Assembly: GCA_001603275.1 (NCBI GenBank)
Contig: LUYM01000023.1
Coordinates: forward strand, 124,001-188,000
DNA length: 64,000 nt
Source: Actinomycetales bacterium Actino_02
GTDB taxonomy: Bacteria; Actinomycetota; Actinomycetes; Propionibacteriales; Propionibacteriaceae
Direction: 5' to 3'
In this document: positions 52,810 through 62,190 of the stretch, one piece after another
Position numbering within the stretch: position 1 is the stretch's first letter
How the letters are laid out: each line of letters opens with the position of its first letter
Position numbers and translations under genes: made by a program
The notes under the pieces: model-generated
Database searches by the model: none
The model's input: only the letters and a program-made list of their open reading frames with translations
What the model was told of the DNA's origin: nothing

Positions 52810-53885
52810 GCCTGCCGCTGCCGCTCCTTGATGCCGGTTACCGGCGCATTCTGCGTCCGGCGATGTTCGCCAGCTACGGCGGCGACCCGGAGCGGGTTCA
52901 CGAGGCGATGATTCACACGCTGGCCACGGTCGGGTCGAACCCCGCAGTCCGGGCAGTGATCCGGCTCTTGGCAGCCACCTCGGGGCGGCCGGTCCGGGTT
53001 GCCGGAGTCGACTTCCCGAATCGGGTCGGGCTCGCCGCCGGTCTGGACAAGGACGCCACCGCGGTGCTGTCGTGGGCGGGGCTGGGCTTCGGCTTCGCCG
53101 AGCTGGGCACGATCACCGGGCGGGCCCAGCCGGGCAATGATCGTCCGCGGGTGTTTCGGCTGCGAGCCAGCCAGGCCCTGATCAACCGGATGGGCTTCAA
53201 CAATCCCGGGGCCGAGGCGGTCGCCGCAACGCTGGCCGCCCGTGGCGTGTTCCGCGGGAACGGAGCCGCCGGGCTGCCGATCGGGGTCTCGATCGGCAAG
53301 ACCAAGCTCGTCGAGATCGATCAGGCCATCGAGGACTACCTGGTCTCGTTGCGAGCTCTGGCTCCGCATGCCGATTACCTCGCCGTGAACGTCTCCAGCC
53401 CGAACACCCCGGGGTTGCGCAGCCTGCAGGACGCCGGTGCACTATCCGACCTGGTCTGCGCCTTGGTCGCCGAGACCGGAGCTACACGGTCACCACTGCC
53501 CATCTTCGTCAAGGTCGCTCCGGATCTGACCTGGGGCCAGCTGGACGAGGTGATCGAGGTCTGCGAGCGCACGGGTGCCGCCGGGCTGATCGCCACGAAC
53601 ACCACGCTGGCCCGGGACGGCCTGGCGGCGTCCGATCGTCCGCTGGCCGAACTCACCGGCGGACTCTCCGGAGCCCCGCTGGCCAGCCGAGCGCGAGAAG
53701 TCGTCGGCTACCTGGCGGGCAGCTCCCGGCTGCCGGTGATCGGAGTGGGTGGCATCATGACGCCTGCCGATGCCACGGCCATGTTCGATGCCGGCGCTCA
53801 ACTCGTCCAGCTGTACACGGGCTTCATCTACGGCGGCCCCGGACTGGTGGCGGCCATCAACACCGAGGACAAGGAGCGGGCATGA
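52806..53885 (+). CDS. pyrD: dihydroorotate dehydrogenase (quinone), class 2
   Basis: FMN enzyme (359 aa) that oxidises dihydroorotate to orotate and passes electrons to the membrane quinone pool. The N-terminal helical segment (about 5-35) is the membrane/quinone-binding extension of class 2. [25 protein letters not shown] and [14 protein letters not shown] (catalytic serine) are diagnostic, as is [20 protein letters not shown] near the end. The start is the ATG overlapping the carB stop; the longer upstream frame is a shadow of carB. Confidence 0.96.
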
Positions 53886-54715
53886 GCAGCTACGGCGAAC
53901 GCCTCGACCAGGTCTGCGCTGCCCGGGGCACCCTGTGCGCCGGAGTCGACCCTCACCCGGGCCTGCTGGCCGCGTGGGGCTTGGAGAACAGCGCGGCGGG
54001 TCTGGAGCGGTTCAGCCGTAGCCTGGTCGAGGCGCTGGGGGAGCGGCTGGCGGTGATCAAGCCGCAGTCGGCCTTCTTCGAGTCGTTCGGTTCGGCAGGC
54101 ATCGCCGTCCTGGAGCGCTTGCTGGCCGACATCCGGGATGCCGGCGCGCTGTCGATCCTGGACGTGAAGCGCGGCGACATCGGCTCGACGATGTCGGCCT
54201 ATGCCCAGGCCTACCTGGCAGACGGAGCACCACTGGCTGCCGACGCCATCACCGTCTCGCCCTATCTGGGCTTCGGCTCACTGCAGCCGGCCTTCGATCA
54301 GGCGCTCCGCTATGGACGTGGCGTCTACGTGTTGGCCCGCACCTCGAATTCGGAGGGCGGCCAGGTGCAACTTGCGCAGTCGGAGGGACTCGCGGTCGCA
54401 CAGCAGATCGTCGACCAGGCCGCCGCAGCCAATGAGTCGTCCGGCCAGTCGGCCATCGGGCTGGTCGTCGGCGGAACCCATCAGAGTCTGGGCTGCGATG
54501 TCTCGGGTTTCAACGGGTCGATCCTGGTGCCGGGGATCGGCGCCCAGGGCGGACGGATGAGCGATCTGCCGACGCTGTTCGGCGCCGCATTCAGCCGCGT
54601 CCTGCCCATGGTGGGGCGTGACTTGCTCGGTGCCGGGGCCGACCAGAATGCCCTGCGCGACAAGGCCACTCAGCTGCTGGAGTCGGTCGCCGAGGCGACT
54701 CAGCATGACTCGTGA
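53882..54715 (+). CDS. pyrF: orotidine 5'-phosphate decarboxylase, type 2
   Basis: Final UMP-synthesis enzyme (277 aa). The catalytic Lys/Asp cluster is in LSILDVKRGDIGSTMSAYAQ, the signature of the longer type 2 family common in actinobacteria. VKPQSAFFESFG and VPGIGAQGGRMSDL are other conserved parts. Its ATG overlaps the pyrD stop (ATGA). It is the last gene of the pyrimidine unit; an 89-base gap follows with the mihF promoter. Confidence 0.95.
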   Translation: MSSYGERLDQVCAARGTLCAGVDPHPGLLAAWGLENSAAGLERFSRSLVEALGERLAVIKPQSAFFESFGSAGIAVLERLLADIRDAGALSILDVKRGDIGSTMSAYAQAYLADGAPLAADAITVSPYLGFGSLQPAFDQALRYGRGVYVLARTSNSEGGQVQLAQSEGLAVAQQIVDQAAAANESSGQSAIGLVVGGTHQSLGCDVSGFNGSILVPGIGAQGGRMSDLPTLFGAAFSRVLPMVGRDLLGAGADQNALRDKATQLLESVAEATQHDS

Positions 54716-54759
54716 ACGCGACCTTGGCCAATATCCACGCGACTTGCCCGAGATGCCGC

Positions 54760-54765
54760 TAGGTT
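54760..54765 (+). promoter_or_regulatory. -10 hexamer of mihF
   Basis: TAGGTT in the 89-base gap after pyrF predicts a leader of about 33 bases with AAAGG shortly before the ATG. No good -35 spacing is present. Nothing else in the gap is recognisable. Confidence 0.4.
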
Positions 54766-54804
54766 TGTGTCGCAATTGAAGGCTCCTGTACCCCACACAA
54801 AGGC

Positions 54805-55128
54805 ATGCCAGTGACTATTCCGCAGCTCACCACTGAGCAACTTGAAGCCGCCCGTGCAGCAGCTACTCAGGCACGTCGTCGGCGCGCCGATCTCAAGGGC
54901 AAGGTTCGCACCGGCGAACTGAGCCTGGCCAGCGCCCTCGACTCCGCAGCCGGGGACGACGTTCTCGCCCACGTGAAGGTGGTGGACCTGCTCAAGGCCC
55001 TGCCGCGTGTCGGCGAGAAGCGCGCCGCCCTGGTCATGGAGCGCTTGGATATCGCCCCGAACCGCCGCATCCGCGGTCTGGGCCGCCACCAGGTGGCGGG
55101 CCTGAAAGCGGAGTTCAGTGATCGGTGA
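54805..55128 (+). CDS. mihF: actinobacterial integration host factor MihF
   Basis: A 107-residue nucleoid protein of the actinobacterial IHF family, unrelated to E. coli IHF. After a basic N-terminus (AAATQARRRRADLKGKVRTG), a helix-two-turn-helix DNA-binding region reads VVDLLKALPRVGEKRAALVMERLDI and ends in IRGLGRHQVAGL. It is first in mihF-gmk-rpoZ, the usual actinobacterial order, and overlaps gmk by 11 bases. Confidence 0.95.
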   Translation: MPVTIPQLTTEQLEAARAAATQARRRRADLKGKVRTGELSLASALDSAAGDDVLAHVKVVDLLKALPRVGEKRAALVMERLDIAPNRRIRGLGRHQVAGLKAEFSDR

Positions 55129-55669
55129 CGTCACCGTCATCTCTGGGCCGTCGGCAGTAGGCAAGGGAACGCTGGTCCACGCGCTGCTGGAGGCACACCC
55201 GGAGGTCTGGCTGTCGGTCTCGGTGACCACCAGGTCACCCAGACCCGGCGAGATCGACGGCCAGCACTACCACTTCATCAGCAACGCCGAGTTCGACCAC
55301 CTGGTGGCCACTGATGGGCTGTTGGAGTGGGCGCTCGTGCATGGCACCGATCGGTACGGCACTCCCGCTGCACCTGCATTGGCAGCGGTCGAGCAGGGCA
55401 AGAAGGTCATTCTCGAGATCGAGATTCAAGGCGCGCGGCAGGTCAAGGAGCGTCTGCCGCAGTGCCGGATGGTCTTCATCGCACCGCCGTCGGAGCAGAC
55501 GCTGCGGGATCGGCTGGTCCATCGAGGCACCGAAACCGAGCAGCAGATGGCCCGCCGGTTGCGCACCGCCGCCGCCGAAATGGCTGCGGTCAGCGAGTTC
55601 GACCACGTCATCGTGAACGACGATTTGGGCACAGCGACCGCCGAGTTGGTAGAGTTGTTGGGTCTGTGA
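55118..55669 (+). CDS. gmk: guanylate kinase
   Basis: GMP to GDP kinase (183 aa). Walker A is [21 protein letters not shown]-binding [23 protein letters not shown] and [15 protein letters not shown] follow; the lid contains [14 protein letters not shown]. Start GTG at 55118 lies inside mihF. Its stop is 53 bases before the rpoZ start chosen here, and a GTG at 55666 overlaps the stop as an alternative rpoZ start. Confidence 0.96.
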   Translation: MIGDVTVISGPSAVGKGTLVHALLEAHPEVWLSVSVTTRSPRPGEIDGQHYHFISNAEFDHLVATDGLLEWALVHGTDRYGTPAAPALAAVEQGKKVILEIEIQGARQVKERLPQCRMVFIAPPSEQTLRDRLVHRGTETEQQMARRLRTAAAEMAAVSEFDHVIVNDDLGTATAELVELLGL

Positions 55670-55719
55670 CGGCTGAGACGCACACGTCCGGCCGATATCA
55701 CCCGATCAGGAAGCAGAAC

Positions 55720-56061
55720 TTGAGCACTCACACTCCCGAGGGGATCACCAATCCGCCGATCGACGAGCTGCTGACCAAGGTGGACTCGAAGTACCGGCTG
55801 GTTCTGTTCGCGGCCAAGCGCGCGCGGCAGATCAACGCGTACTACTCCCAGCTTGGCGAGGGCCTGCTGGAGAACGTGGGACCGCTGGTGGACATCGGCA
55901 TCCAGGAGAAGCCGCTGTCGATCGCACTGCGTGAGGTGAACGCCGGGGTGCTCGAGTGCACCCAGATCGACCCCGAGGCCGAAGCGGCCGCTCGCGCCGA
56001 GGCGCAGGCCGATCCCGACTTCTCGTTCGACCCGTTCGGTACTGACGACGCACTGAGCTGA
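55720..56061 (+). CDS. rpoZ: RNA polymerase omega subunit
   Basis: Assembly subunit of RNA polymerase (113 aa). [35 protein letters not shown] is recognisable in part as the conserved helix region (key part: SKYRLV and AAKRARQI). [15 protein letters not shown] follows, and a disordered acidic tail ends the protein. The start is TTG at 55720 because AGGAAG is six bases upstream and the residues after it match the family N-terminus; GTG at 55666 would add 18 residues and overlap gmk. Confidence 0.93.
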   Translation: MSTHTPEGITNPPIDELLTKVDSKYRLVLFAAKRARQINAYYSQLGEGLLENVGPLVDIGIQEKPLSIALREVNAGVLECTQIDPEAEAAARAEAQADPDFSFDPFGTDDALS

Positions 56062-56071
56062 GCCTCCGGCC

Positions 56072-57295
56072 ATGAGTCGGATCGTCCTCGGCGTCTCCGG
56101 TGGGATCGCGGCGTACAAGGCGTGCCTGCTGCTGCGGCGGCTCACCGAGGCCGGCCACGAAGTTGAGGTCGTCCCCACAGCGAACTCGCTGAACTTCGTC
56201 GGCGCCACCACGTGGGCCGCGCTGTCGGGGCGTCCGGTGCACTCGGGAGTCTTCGAGGCCGGCGAGCTGGTCAATCACGTCCGGATCGGGCGCGAGGCCG
56301 ATCTGGTGCTGGTCGCCCCGGCCACGGCTGACCTGCTGGCCCGTGCCGCCTCCGGCAGAGCGGACGATCTGCTGACCAATGTCTTGCTGACCGCGCACTG
56401 CCCAGTGGTGTTCGCCCCGGCCATGCACACCGAAATGTGGCAGCACGCTGCGACCAGGGCGAATGTGGCCACCCTGCGCTCGCGTGGCGCCATTGTGCTG
56501 GAGCCGGCCGTAGGCCGGCTCACCGGCCCCGACTCCGGACCCGGGCGGCTGCCCGAACCCGCGGACATCGAAGCCAGCGCGCTGGCCGTGCTCGCCGACC
56601 CGCTGGTGGGCGCGGCGATGTCTGCTCAGGATCTCGCTGGGCGCACCGTGGTGATCAGCGCGGGTGGGACTCGCGAGCAGCTGGATCCGGTCCGGTTCAT
56701 CGGCAACTCGTCCTCGGGGCTGATGGGTGTTGCGCTGGCTCGGGCAGCCGTGCAGCGTGGCGCTCAGGTGACCCTGGTCGCCGCGAATCTGGCCACGGAG
56801 CCTCCGGCCGGGGCAACCGTGGTCGAGGTCGTCTCGACGGCCGACCTTGCGGCAGCCATGGATGCGCATTCCCCGTCCGCTGATCTGGTGGTGATGGCAG
56901 CGGCGCCGGCGGACTACACCGTGCTGGAGCCAAGCCCGGTCAAGCTGAAGAAGTCCGGCGACGCGGGCATGCACCTGGACCTGGTGCAAACCACGGACGT
57001 GCTGGCCGGCCTGGCCAGCCACCGCCCCGACGGTCAGGTGCTGGTCGGCTTTGCGGCCGAAACCGCGGCCGACGACCACGAGCTGCTCAGCTTGGGCGTC
57101 CAGAAGCTGGCTCGCAAGGGTTGTCAGCTCCTGGTGCTCAACAACGTTTCCGGCGGTGCGGTCTTCGGCGCCGAGGAGAACCAGGTCACCATCATCGACG
57201 CAGGCGGCCAGGTCGCTGCCGCCAGCGGCAGCAAGACCACCGTTGCGCATGCGATTCTCAGTGCGTCCGAGGCAGTACGAAAGAGGTTGGGGTAG
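56072..57295 (+). CDS. coaBC: bifunctional CoaBC (phosphopantothenoylcysteine synthetase/decarboxylase)
   Basis: Two-domain coenzyme A biosynthesis enzyme (407 aa). The N-terminal flavin-binding CoaC domain (1 to about 185) has GVSGGIAAYKACLLL, ANSLNFVGATTWAALSG and PAMHTEMWQHAATRANV. The C-terminal CoaB domain has VVISAGGTREQLDPVRFIGNSSSG, the lysine-containing VKLKKSG and VGFAAETAAD. It sits between rpoZ and metK; its TAG stop is directly followed by the metK ATG. Confidence 0.96.
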   Translation: MSRIVLGVSGGIAAYKACLLLRRLTEAGHEVEVVPTANSLNFVGATTWAALSGRPVHSGVFEAGELVNHVRIGREADLVLVAPATADLLARAASGRADDLLTNVLLTAHCPVVFAPAMHTEMWQHAATRANVATLRSRGAIVLEPAVGRLTGPDSGPGRLPEPADIEASALAVLADPLVGAAMSAQDLAGRTVVISAGGTREQLDPVRFIGNSSSGLMGVALARAAVQRGAQVTLVAANLATEPPAGATVVEVVSTADLAAAMDAHSPSADLVVMAAAPADYTVLEPSPVKLKKSGDAGMHLDLVQTTDVLAGLASHRPDGQVLVGFAAETAADDHELLSLGVQKLARKGCQLLVLNNVSGGAVFGAEENQVTIIDAGGQVAAASGSKTTVAHAILSASEAVRKRLG

Positions 57296-58483
57296 ATGAG
57301 TCGTCTGTTCACGTCCGAGTCGGTCACCGAAGGCCATCCGGACAAGGTCGCCGACGCCATCTCCGATGCCGTCCTGGACAAGCTGCTGCAGAAGGATCCG
57401 GCCTCGCGCGTGGCCGTGGAGACCCTGGTCAGCACCGGTCTAGTGGTGGTCGCCGGTGAGGTGACCACGAAGGCCTATGCCGACATCGCCAAGCTGGCCC
57501 GGCGCCGGATCCTCCAGATCGGCTACAACTCGACCGCGGCGAGCTTCGACGGCAACTCGTGCGGCGTACTGGTCTCGCTGGGTGCGCAATCGCCGGACAT
57601 CGCCCAAGGCGTCGACCAGGCCGAGGAGCAGCGGGCTGAGGGCTCCTTCGACGCACTGGACGCCCAGGGCGCCGGCGACCAGGGCTTGATGTTCGGCTAC
57701 GCCTGCACCGACACCGCCACCTTGATGCCGCTGCCGATCGACATCGCGCACCGGCTGGCCGAGCAGCTGGCCCGGGTGCGCCACGAGCACGAGCTCGACT
57801 TCGTGCTTCCCGACGGAAAGACCCAGGTGACCATCGAGTACGACGGCGACCGTCCAGTGCGGGTGGACACCGTGGTGGTCTCCACCCAGCATCTGGAGTC
57901 GGCCAGCCACGCGCTGATCGCCGCCGAGCTGAAGGCCCGGGTGATCGATCCGGTGCTGGCCCGCTACCCGATCAGCACCGCAGGGCTGAAGACCTACGTG
58001 AACCCGACCGGGAAGTTCGTCATCGGCGGACCGATGGGCGATGCCGGCGTCACCGGCCGCAAGATCATCGTCGACAGCTATGGCGGCATGGCTCGCCACG
58101 GCGGCGGCGCCTTCTCCGGCAAGGACCCGTCCAAGGTCGACCGTTCGGCGGCCTACGCGATGCGCTGGGTGGCCAAGAACGTGGTGGCCGCCGGGCTGGC
58201 CGAGCGGTGTGAGGTCCAGGTCGCGTATGCCATCGGACGCGCCCACCCGGTCGGCTTCTACACCGAGTGCTTCGGCACCGAGAAGGTGCCGCAGGAGCAG
58301 ATCACCGACGCCGTGCTGAGCGTGTTCGACCTGCGCCCGGCCGCGATCATTCGCGACCTGGACCTGATTCGTCCGATCTACTCCAAGGTGACCAACTACG
58401 GCCACTTCGGCCGTGAGCTGCCCGAGATGACCTGGGAGCGCACCGACCGGGCCGAGGCGCTGGCTGCTGCGGTAAAGGGCTAG
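57296..58483 (+). CDS. metK: S-adenosylmethionine synthetase
   Basis: Makes SAM from methionine and ATP (395 aa). Family segments: [41 protein letters not shown] (the GAGDQG signature), [22 protein letters not shown] and the P-loop-like [19 protein letters not shown]. The start codon follows the coaBC stop with no gap, and AGAGGTTGGGG provides the ribosome site. Confidence 0.97.
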   Translation: MSRLFTSESVTEGHPDKVADAISDAVLDKLLQKDPASRVAVETLVSTGLVVVAGEVTTKAYADIAKLARRRILQIGYNSTAASFDGNSCGVLVSLGAQSPDIAQGVDQAEEQRAEGSFDALDAQGAGDQGLMFGYACTDTATLMPLPIDIAHRLAEQLARVRHEHELDFVLPDGKTQVTIEYDGDRPVRVDTVVVSTQHLESASHALIAAELKARVIDPVLARYPISTAGLKTYVNPTGKFVIGGPMGDAGVTGRKIIVDSYGGMARHGGGAFSGKDPSKVDRSAAYAMRWVAKNVVAAGLAERCEVQVAYAIGRAHPVGFYTECFGTEKVPQEQITDAVLSVFDLRPAAIIRDLDLIRPIYSKVTNYGHFGRELPEMTWERTDRAEALAAAVKG

Positions 58484-58510
58484 TCGGCCGCAGCTGTCGG
58501 GAGGGCGCTC

Positions 58511-58516
58511 TACGAT
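58511..58516 (+). promoter_or_regulatory. -10 hexamer, leaderless promoter of priA
   Basis: TACGAT is followed by seven bases and the ATG at 58524. It overlaps an upstream in-frame ATG at 58515, which would be untranscribed if this promoter is used. Confidence 0.45.
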
Positions 58517-58523
58517 GCCCTGC

Positions 58524-60455
58524 ATGGAGCGTCCGGTAGCGAGGGTGGCAGTCGATCTGCCGCTGGCCAACCTGGATCGACCCTTCGACTATCTGGTGCC
58601 GCCGGAGTTGGACGAGGCTGCGCAACCGGGCGTCCGGGTGAAGGTGCGCTTCGCCGGCCAGTTGCGGGACGGCTTCCTGCTGGAGCGGACCGAACCGGGG
58701 GAGCGGGACAAGCTCGCCCCGCTGCACAAGGTGATTTCGGCCGAGCCGGTGCTGCAGCCCGCAGTGGCGGAGCTGATTCGGGCCACCGCCGACCACTATG
58801 CCGGCAGCTTCGCCGATGTGGTCCGAACCGCGGTGCCACCACGACATGCCGCCACCGAAAAGGCTGAGCCTCCGGACTATCCCGAGCCGCGCCTCGAGGC
58901 CGTCACGCCCCGCTGTCTGACCAGCTACCCGGCCGGTGATCGATTCCTGAGCGAGCTCGTCGCCGGCCGTCCGCGGGCGGCGTGGACGGTGCTGCCCGCA
59001 GCCCGACCGGAAGGCGACTGGGCCCTGGGCTTTATCGAGGCCGCCGCCGCGACCATGGCCGGTGGCCGGGGAGCGCTGCTTATCGTCCCGGAAGCTCGCA
59101 GCCTGGAGCGGCTCGAGGCCGCCTGTCGAGAACGCTTCGGCAAGGGCAGTTACGCCGTGTTGGCCTCCGACGCCGGCCCTGCTCTGCGCTATCGCAACTT
59201 CCTGGCAGTCAGTCGTGGCGCGGTGAAGCTGGTGATCGGCACCCGGGCAGCAGTCTTCGCCCCGGTGGCTCGCCTCGGGTTGATCGCGGTGTGGGACGAC
59301 GGCAGCGACTCCTACGCCGAGCCGCACGCGCCCTACTGGCACGCTCGCGAGGTGGCAGCAATCCGGGCGCATCAGGCCTCCTGCGCGCTGCTGCTGGCGG
59401 CTCACAGCCGGACCGCGGAGGTTGCTCAGCTGCTCGAGCGAGGCTGGCTGGCGCCCCTGGAGTTGGCGCCGTCGGCGATGCGCCGGCTGGCCCCGGCGGT
59501 CCGCGCGGCCGGAGCCATGCCCAGCCGGGAGCCGGAGTGGGTTCGACTGCCGCAGCAGGCCTTCCAGGCGGTCCGAGCCGGGCTCGCCGCCGGACCGGTG
59601 CTGGTGCAGGTGCCGCGGGCCGGCTACGCGCCCTATCTGGCCTGTCAGAGCTGCCGGACGCCGGCCCACTGCCCCAGCTGTGGCCAGGGCCTGATCCAGG
59701 AGGCCGGTGCGGCACCGAGTTGCCGCTGGTGTGGCCCATTGCTCAAGGCGTGGCGATGCCCCGAGTGCGGCGATCACCGGCTGCGCCGCCCGGTGGCCGG
59801 GGTGGCCCGGACCGCAGAAGAGTTCGGCAAGGCATTTCCGGGGACGACCGTGATCCAGGCCAGCGCGGATCACCGGGTCACCGAAGTGGGCAGCAAACCG
59901 GTCCTGGTGCTGGCGACTCCCGGGGCGGCCCCGCCGGCGCGGGACGGCTACGCGGCCGCGATTCTGCTGGACGCCGAGCAGATGCTGGCTCGTCCGGATC
60001 TGCGGGCAGGGGAGGAGTCGCTACGCCGCTGGCTGGCAGTGACCGCGCTGGTCCGGCCGGCAGAGGACGGTGGCACCGTGGTGATCGTGGCCGAACCCGG
60101 ACTGCGCGAGGTCCAGGGGCTCATTCGGCTGGATCCGGCCGGCTTCGCGGCCACCGAGCTGGCCGAACGGCGGGCCGCCGGCTTCCCGCCGGCCCAGAAG
60201 CTGATCGCCATAGAAGCGCCCACCGCGACGCTGACCGAGGTGCTCACTGCACTCGTCCCCGGCGATCAGGTGGTGGTTGCCGGCCCGTTCGCGATCCCCG
60301 GCAGCTCGGACTCCGCGGACGGACGAGTCACCCTGCGCTGTGAGCCCGGCCGGGCCGGCGACCTACTGGCCAGACTCCGCGAGGTGCTCTCGGTGCGCGC
60401 CGCCAAGAAGCAGGACCCGGTCCGGGTTCGGGTCGATCCGATCGTTGTCGGCTGA
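58524..60455 (+). CDS. priA: PriA-like primosomal protein N' lacking helicase motifs
   Basis: A 643-residue PriA homologue. The N-terminal DNA-binding domain (VARVAVDLPLANLDRPFDYLVPPEL) and the paired zinc-binding motifs CQSCRTPAHCPSC and CRWCG...CPECG are kept. The usual Walker A (GxTGSGKT) and DEEH box are missing: the region reads ALLIVPEARS, then GTRAAVFAPVARLGLIAVWDDG. This matches the known ATPase-deficient PriA of actinobacteria, which probably acts as a structural primosome factor. The start at 58524 is preferred over 58515 because of the promoter spacing and the family N-terminus. Confidence 0.93.
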   Translation: MERPVARVAVDLPLANLDRPFDYLVPPELDEAAQPGVRVKVRFAGQLRDGFLLERTEPGERDKLAPLHKVISAEPVLQPAVAELIRATADHYAGSFADVVRTAVPPRHAATEKAEPPDYPEPRLEAVTPRCLTSYPAGDRFLSELVAGRPRAAWTVLPAARPEGDWALGFIEAAAATMAGGRGALLIVPEARSLERLEAACRERFGKGSYAVLASDAGPALRYRNFLAVSRGAVKLVIGTRAAVFAPVARLGLIAVWDDGSDSYAEPHAPYWHAREVAAIRAHQASCALLLAAHSRTAEVAQLLERGWLAPLELAPSAMRRLAPAVRAAGAMPSREPEWVRLPQQAFQAVRAGLAAGPVLVQVPRAGYAPYLACQSCRTPAHCPSCGQGLIQEAGAAPSCRWCGPLLKAWRCPECGDHRLRRPVAGVARTAEEFGKAFPGTTVIQASADHRVTEVGSKPVLVLATPGAAPPARDGYAAAILLDAEQMLARPDLRAGEESLRRWLAVTALVRPAEDGGTVVIVAEPGLREVQGLIRLDPAGFAATELAERRAAGFPPAQKLIAIEAPTATLTEVLTALVPGDQVVVAGPFAIPGSSDSADGRVTLRCEPGRAGDLLARLREVLSVRAAKKQDPVRVRVDPIVVG

Positions 60456-60458
60456 CAT

Positions 60459-60464
60459 TAGGCT
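60459..60464 (+). promoter_or_regulatory. -10 hexamer, leaderless promoter of the nitrilase-family gene
   Basis: TAGGCT just after the priA stop is followed by six bases and the ATG at 60471. No ribosome site is present. Confidence 0.6.
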
Positions 60465-60470
60465 CGGCTC

Positions 60471-61262
60471 ATGACGATGATCGCGCTGGCCAACCTGGCT
60501 TTCCCGGCCTCACCCACTGCTGCGGTCGAGGCTGCGGAGGCCGCAATCCGCGAAGCGGCCGCTGCCGGAGCCGACCTCGTCTGCTTTCCGGAGTGCTTCG
60601 TCCCCGGCTACCGCGCACTGGGCGCTCCGGTGCCGGTCATGGACGCCACCTGGCTCAACCACGCTCATCAGCACCTCGCCGAGGTGGCCGGACGAGTCGG
60701 AATCGCCGTCGTGTTGGGCACCGAACGCTGGGAGGCCGACCGGCTGCGGATCACCGCCGTGGTGATCGATGCATCCGGGACCGTGCTCGGCTGGCAGGAC
60801 AAGGTGCAACTGGATCCCAGCGAAGATGCGCTCTACGAGCCAGGGGAGAGCCGCCGGCTGTTCGAGGTGGCCGGACTCCTGGTCGGGGTGGCCATCTGCC
60901 ACGAAGGCTTCCGCTACCCGGAGACGGTGCGGTGGGCGGCCCGAGCCGGCGCCCAGCTGGTGGTGCACCCGCACTACAGCCAGGCCGAGCCCGGTGGCTG
61001 GGTGCCTCGCGGCTACGCCGAGCCGGGGAACAGCTTCCATGAGGCGGCAGCTCGCTGTCGCGCTGCCGAGAACGGGATCTGGTACGCCACCGTGAACTGT
61101 GCTGGGCCGAACTCGCCGACCACCTCGGCCGTGATCGATCCGGACGGCGATGTGCTGGCCTGGCAACCGCACGGCCAGGTCGGGTTGCTCCTGGCCGACC
61201 TCGACCCGAGCCGCGCTCAGCGACTGCTGCCCGAGCGGCTGCGTCCGGTGGTGGCTGGATAG
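60471..61262 (+). CDS. carbon-nitrogen hydrolase (nitrilase superfamily)
   Basis: A 263-residue amidase of the nitrilase superfamily. The catalytic triad is visible: Glu in CFPECFVPGY, Lys in GWQDKVQLDP and Cys in VGVAICHEGFRYPE. Length is that of a stand-alone single-domain omega-amidase or carbamoylase type; the substrate is not determinable. It sits between priA and fmt with its own promoter and its TAG stop forms part of the fmt promoter. Confidence 0.9.
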   Translation: MTMIALANLAFPASPTAAVEAAEAAIREAAAAGADLVCFPECFVPGYRALGAPVPVMDATWLNHAHQHLAEVAGRVGIAVVLGTERWEADRLRITAVVIDASGTVLGWQDKVQLDPSEDALYEPGESRRLFEVAGLLVGVAICHEGFRYPETVRWAARAGAQLVVHPHYSQAEPGGWVPRGYAEPGNSFHEAAARCRAAENGIWYATVNCAGPNSPTTSAVIDPDGDVLAWQPHGQVGLLLADLDPSRAQRLLPERLRPVVAG

Positions 61263-61265
61263 GCT
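61260..61265 (+). promoter_or_regulatory. -10 hexamer of fmt that includes the upstream stop codon
   Basis: TAGGCT begins with the TAG stop of the nitrilase-family gene and is followed by seven bases and the fmt ATG at 61273. Confidence 0.55.
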
Positions 61266-61272
61266 GAGGGCC

Positions 61273-62190
61273 ATGCGCTTGGTCTTTGCCGGAACTCCTC
61301 AGCTCGCCGCCGATACTCTGCAGGTCCTGCTGGACTCCGGACGGCACCAGGTGGTTGCGGTGCTGACCAGGCCGGACGCCGCGAAGGGACGTAGTTCGAA
61401 GCTGCTGCCCAGTCCGGTGGCCGAGCTCGCCGAGCAGCGCGGGATCGAGGTGCTGAAGCCGGTCAAGCCCAGTGAGCCGTGGCTCGCCCAGCGGCTGGCG
61501 GAGCTCCAGGTCGACTGCGTGCCGGTGGTCGCCTACGGCGGGCTGATTCCGCGCAGTCTGCTGGACGCCATCCCCAGGGGGTGGGTGAACCTGCACTTCT
61601 CGCTGCTCCCGCGCTGGCGCGGCGCTGCGCCGGTGCAGCGGGCGATCCTGGCCGGTGACCAGGTGAGTGGAGTCACCATCTTCGATCTCGTCCCAGAGCT
61701 GGACGCCGGGCCGGTGCTGGCCCAGGCCGAGTACCACTTCGGGCCGGACGAGACGTCCGGTGAGGCGTTGACCGGCCTGACCGCCATCGGCTCGCGGCTG
61801 CTGGTGGAGACCCTGGATCGGCTGGAGGACGGCACTGCGGTTGCCGAGGACCAACTCTTGGACGGCATCACGCTGGCCCCGAAGCTGACCCCCGCAGAGG
61901 CCCAGCTCGATTGGTCCCAGACCGCCGAGCAGCTGGCCCGGGTGGTCCGGGCCAACAATCCTTCGCCGATCGCGTGGACAACCCTGAACGGCGAGCGGTT
62001 CCGGATCCTGCGGGCCCGCCCGATCGAGGGTGCGGCCGAGCCGGGCACGGTGGAAGCGACGAAGAATGCGGTTCGGGTAGGCACCGGGGCCGGCCTGCTG
62101 GAACTGATCGAAGTGCAGCCGGCGGGCAAGCGGGTGCTCCCGGCCGCCGACTGGGGACGCGGCCTGCGCCAGGCCGTCCGGCTCGGCTGA
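61273..62190 (+). CDS. fmt: methionyl-tRNA formyltransferase
   Basis: Formylates initiator Met-tRNA (305 aa). The N-terminal Rossmann domain opens MRLVFAGTPQLAADTLQ; the formyl-folate site has HFSLLPRWRGAAPVQRAILAGD with the catalytic N/H/D network, and TGVTIF-like SGVTIFDLVPELDAGPVLAQ follows. The C-terminal OB-fold domain binds tRNA (ARPIEGAAEPGTV). The frame is open upstream into the nitrilase gene, but the ATG at 61273 matches the family start. One-base overlap with rsmB (TGATG). Confidence 0.95.
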   Translation: MRLVFAGTPQLAADTLQVLLDSGRHQVVAVLTRPDAAKGRSSKLLPSPVAELAEQRGIEVLKPVKPSEPWLAQRLAELQVDCVPVVAYGGLIPRSLLDAIPRGWVNLHFSLLPRWRGAAPVQRAILAGDQVSGVTIFDLVPELDAGPVLAQAEYHFGPDETSGEALTGLTAIGSRLLVETLDRLEDGTAVAEDQLLDGITLAPKLTPAEAQLDWSQTAEQLARVVRANNPSPIAWTTLNGERFRILRARPIEGAAEPGTVEATKNAVRVGTGAGLLELIEVQPAGKRVLPAADWGRGLRQAVRLG

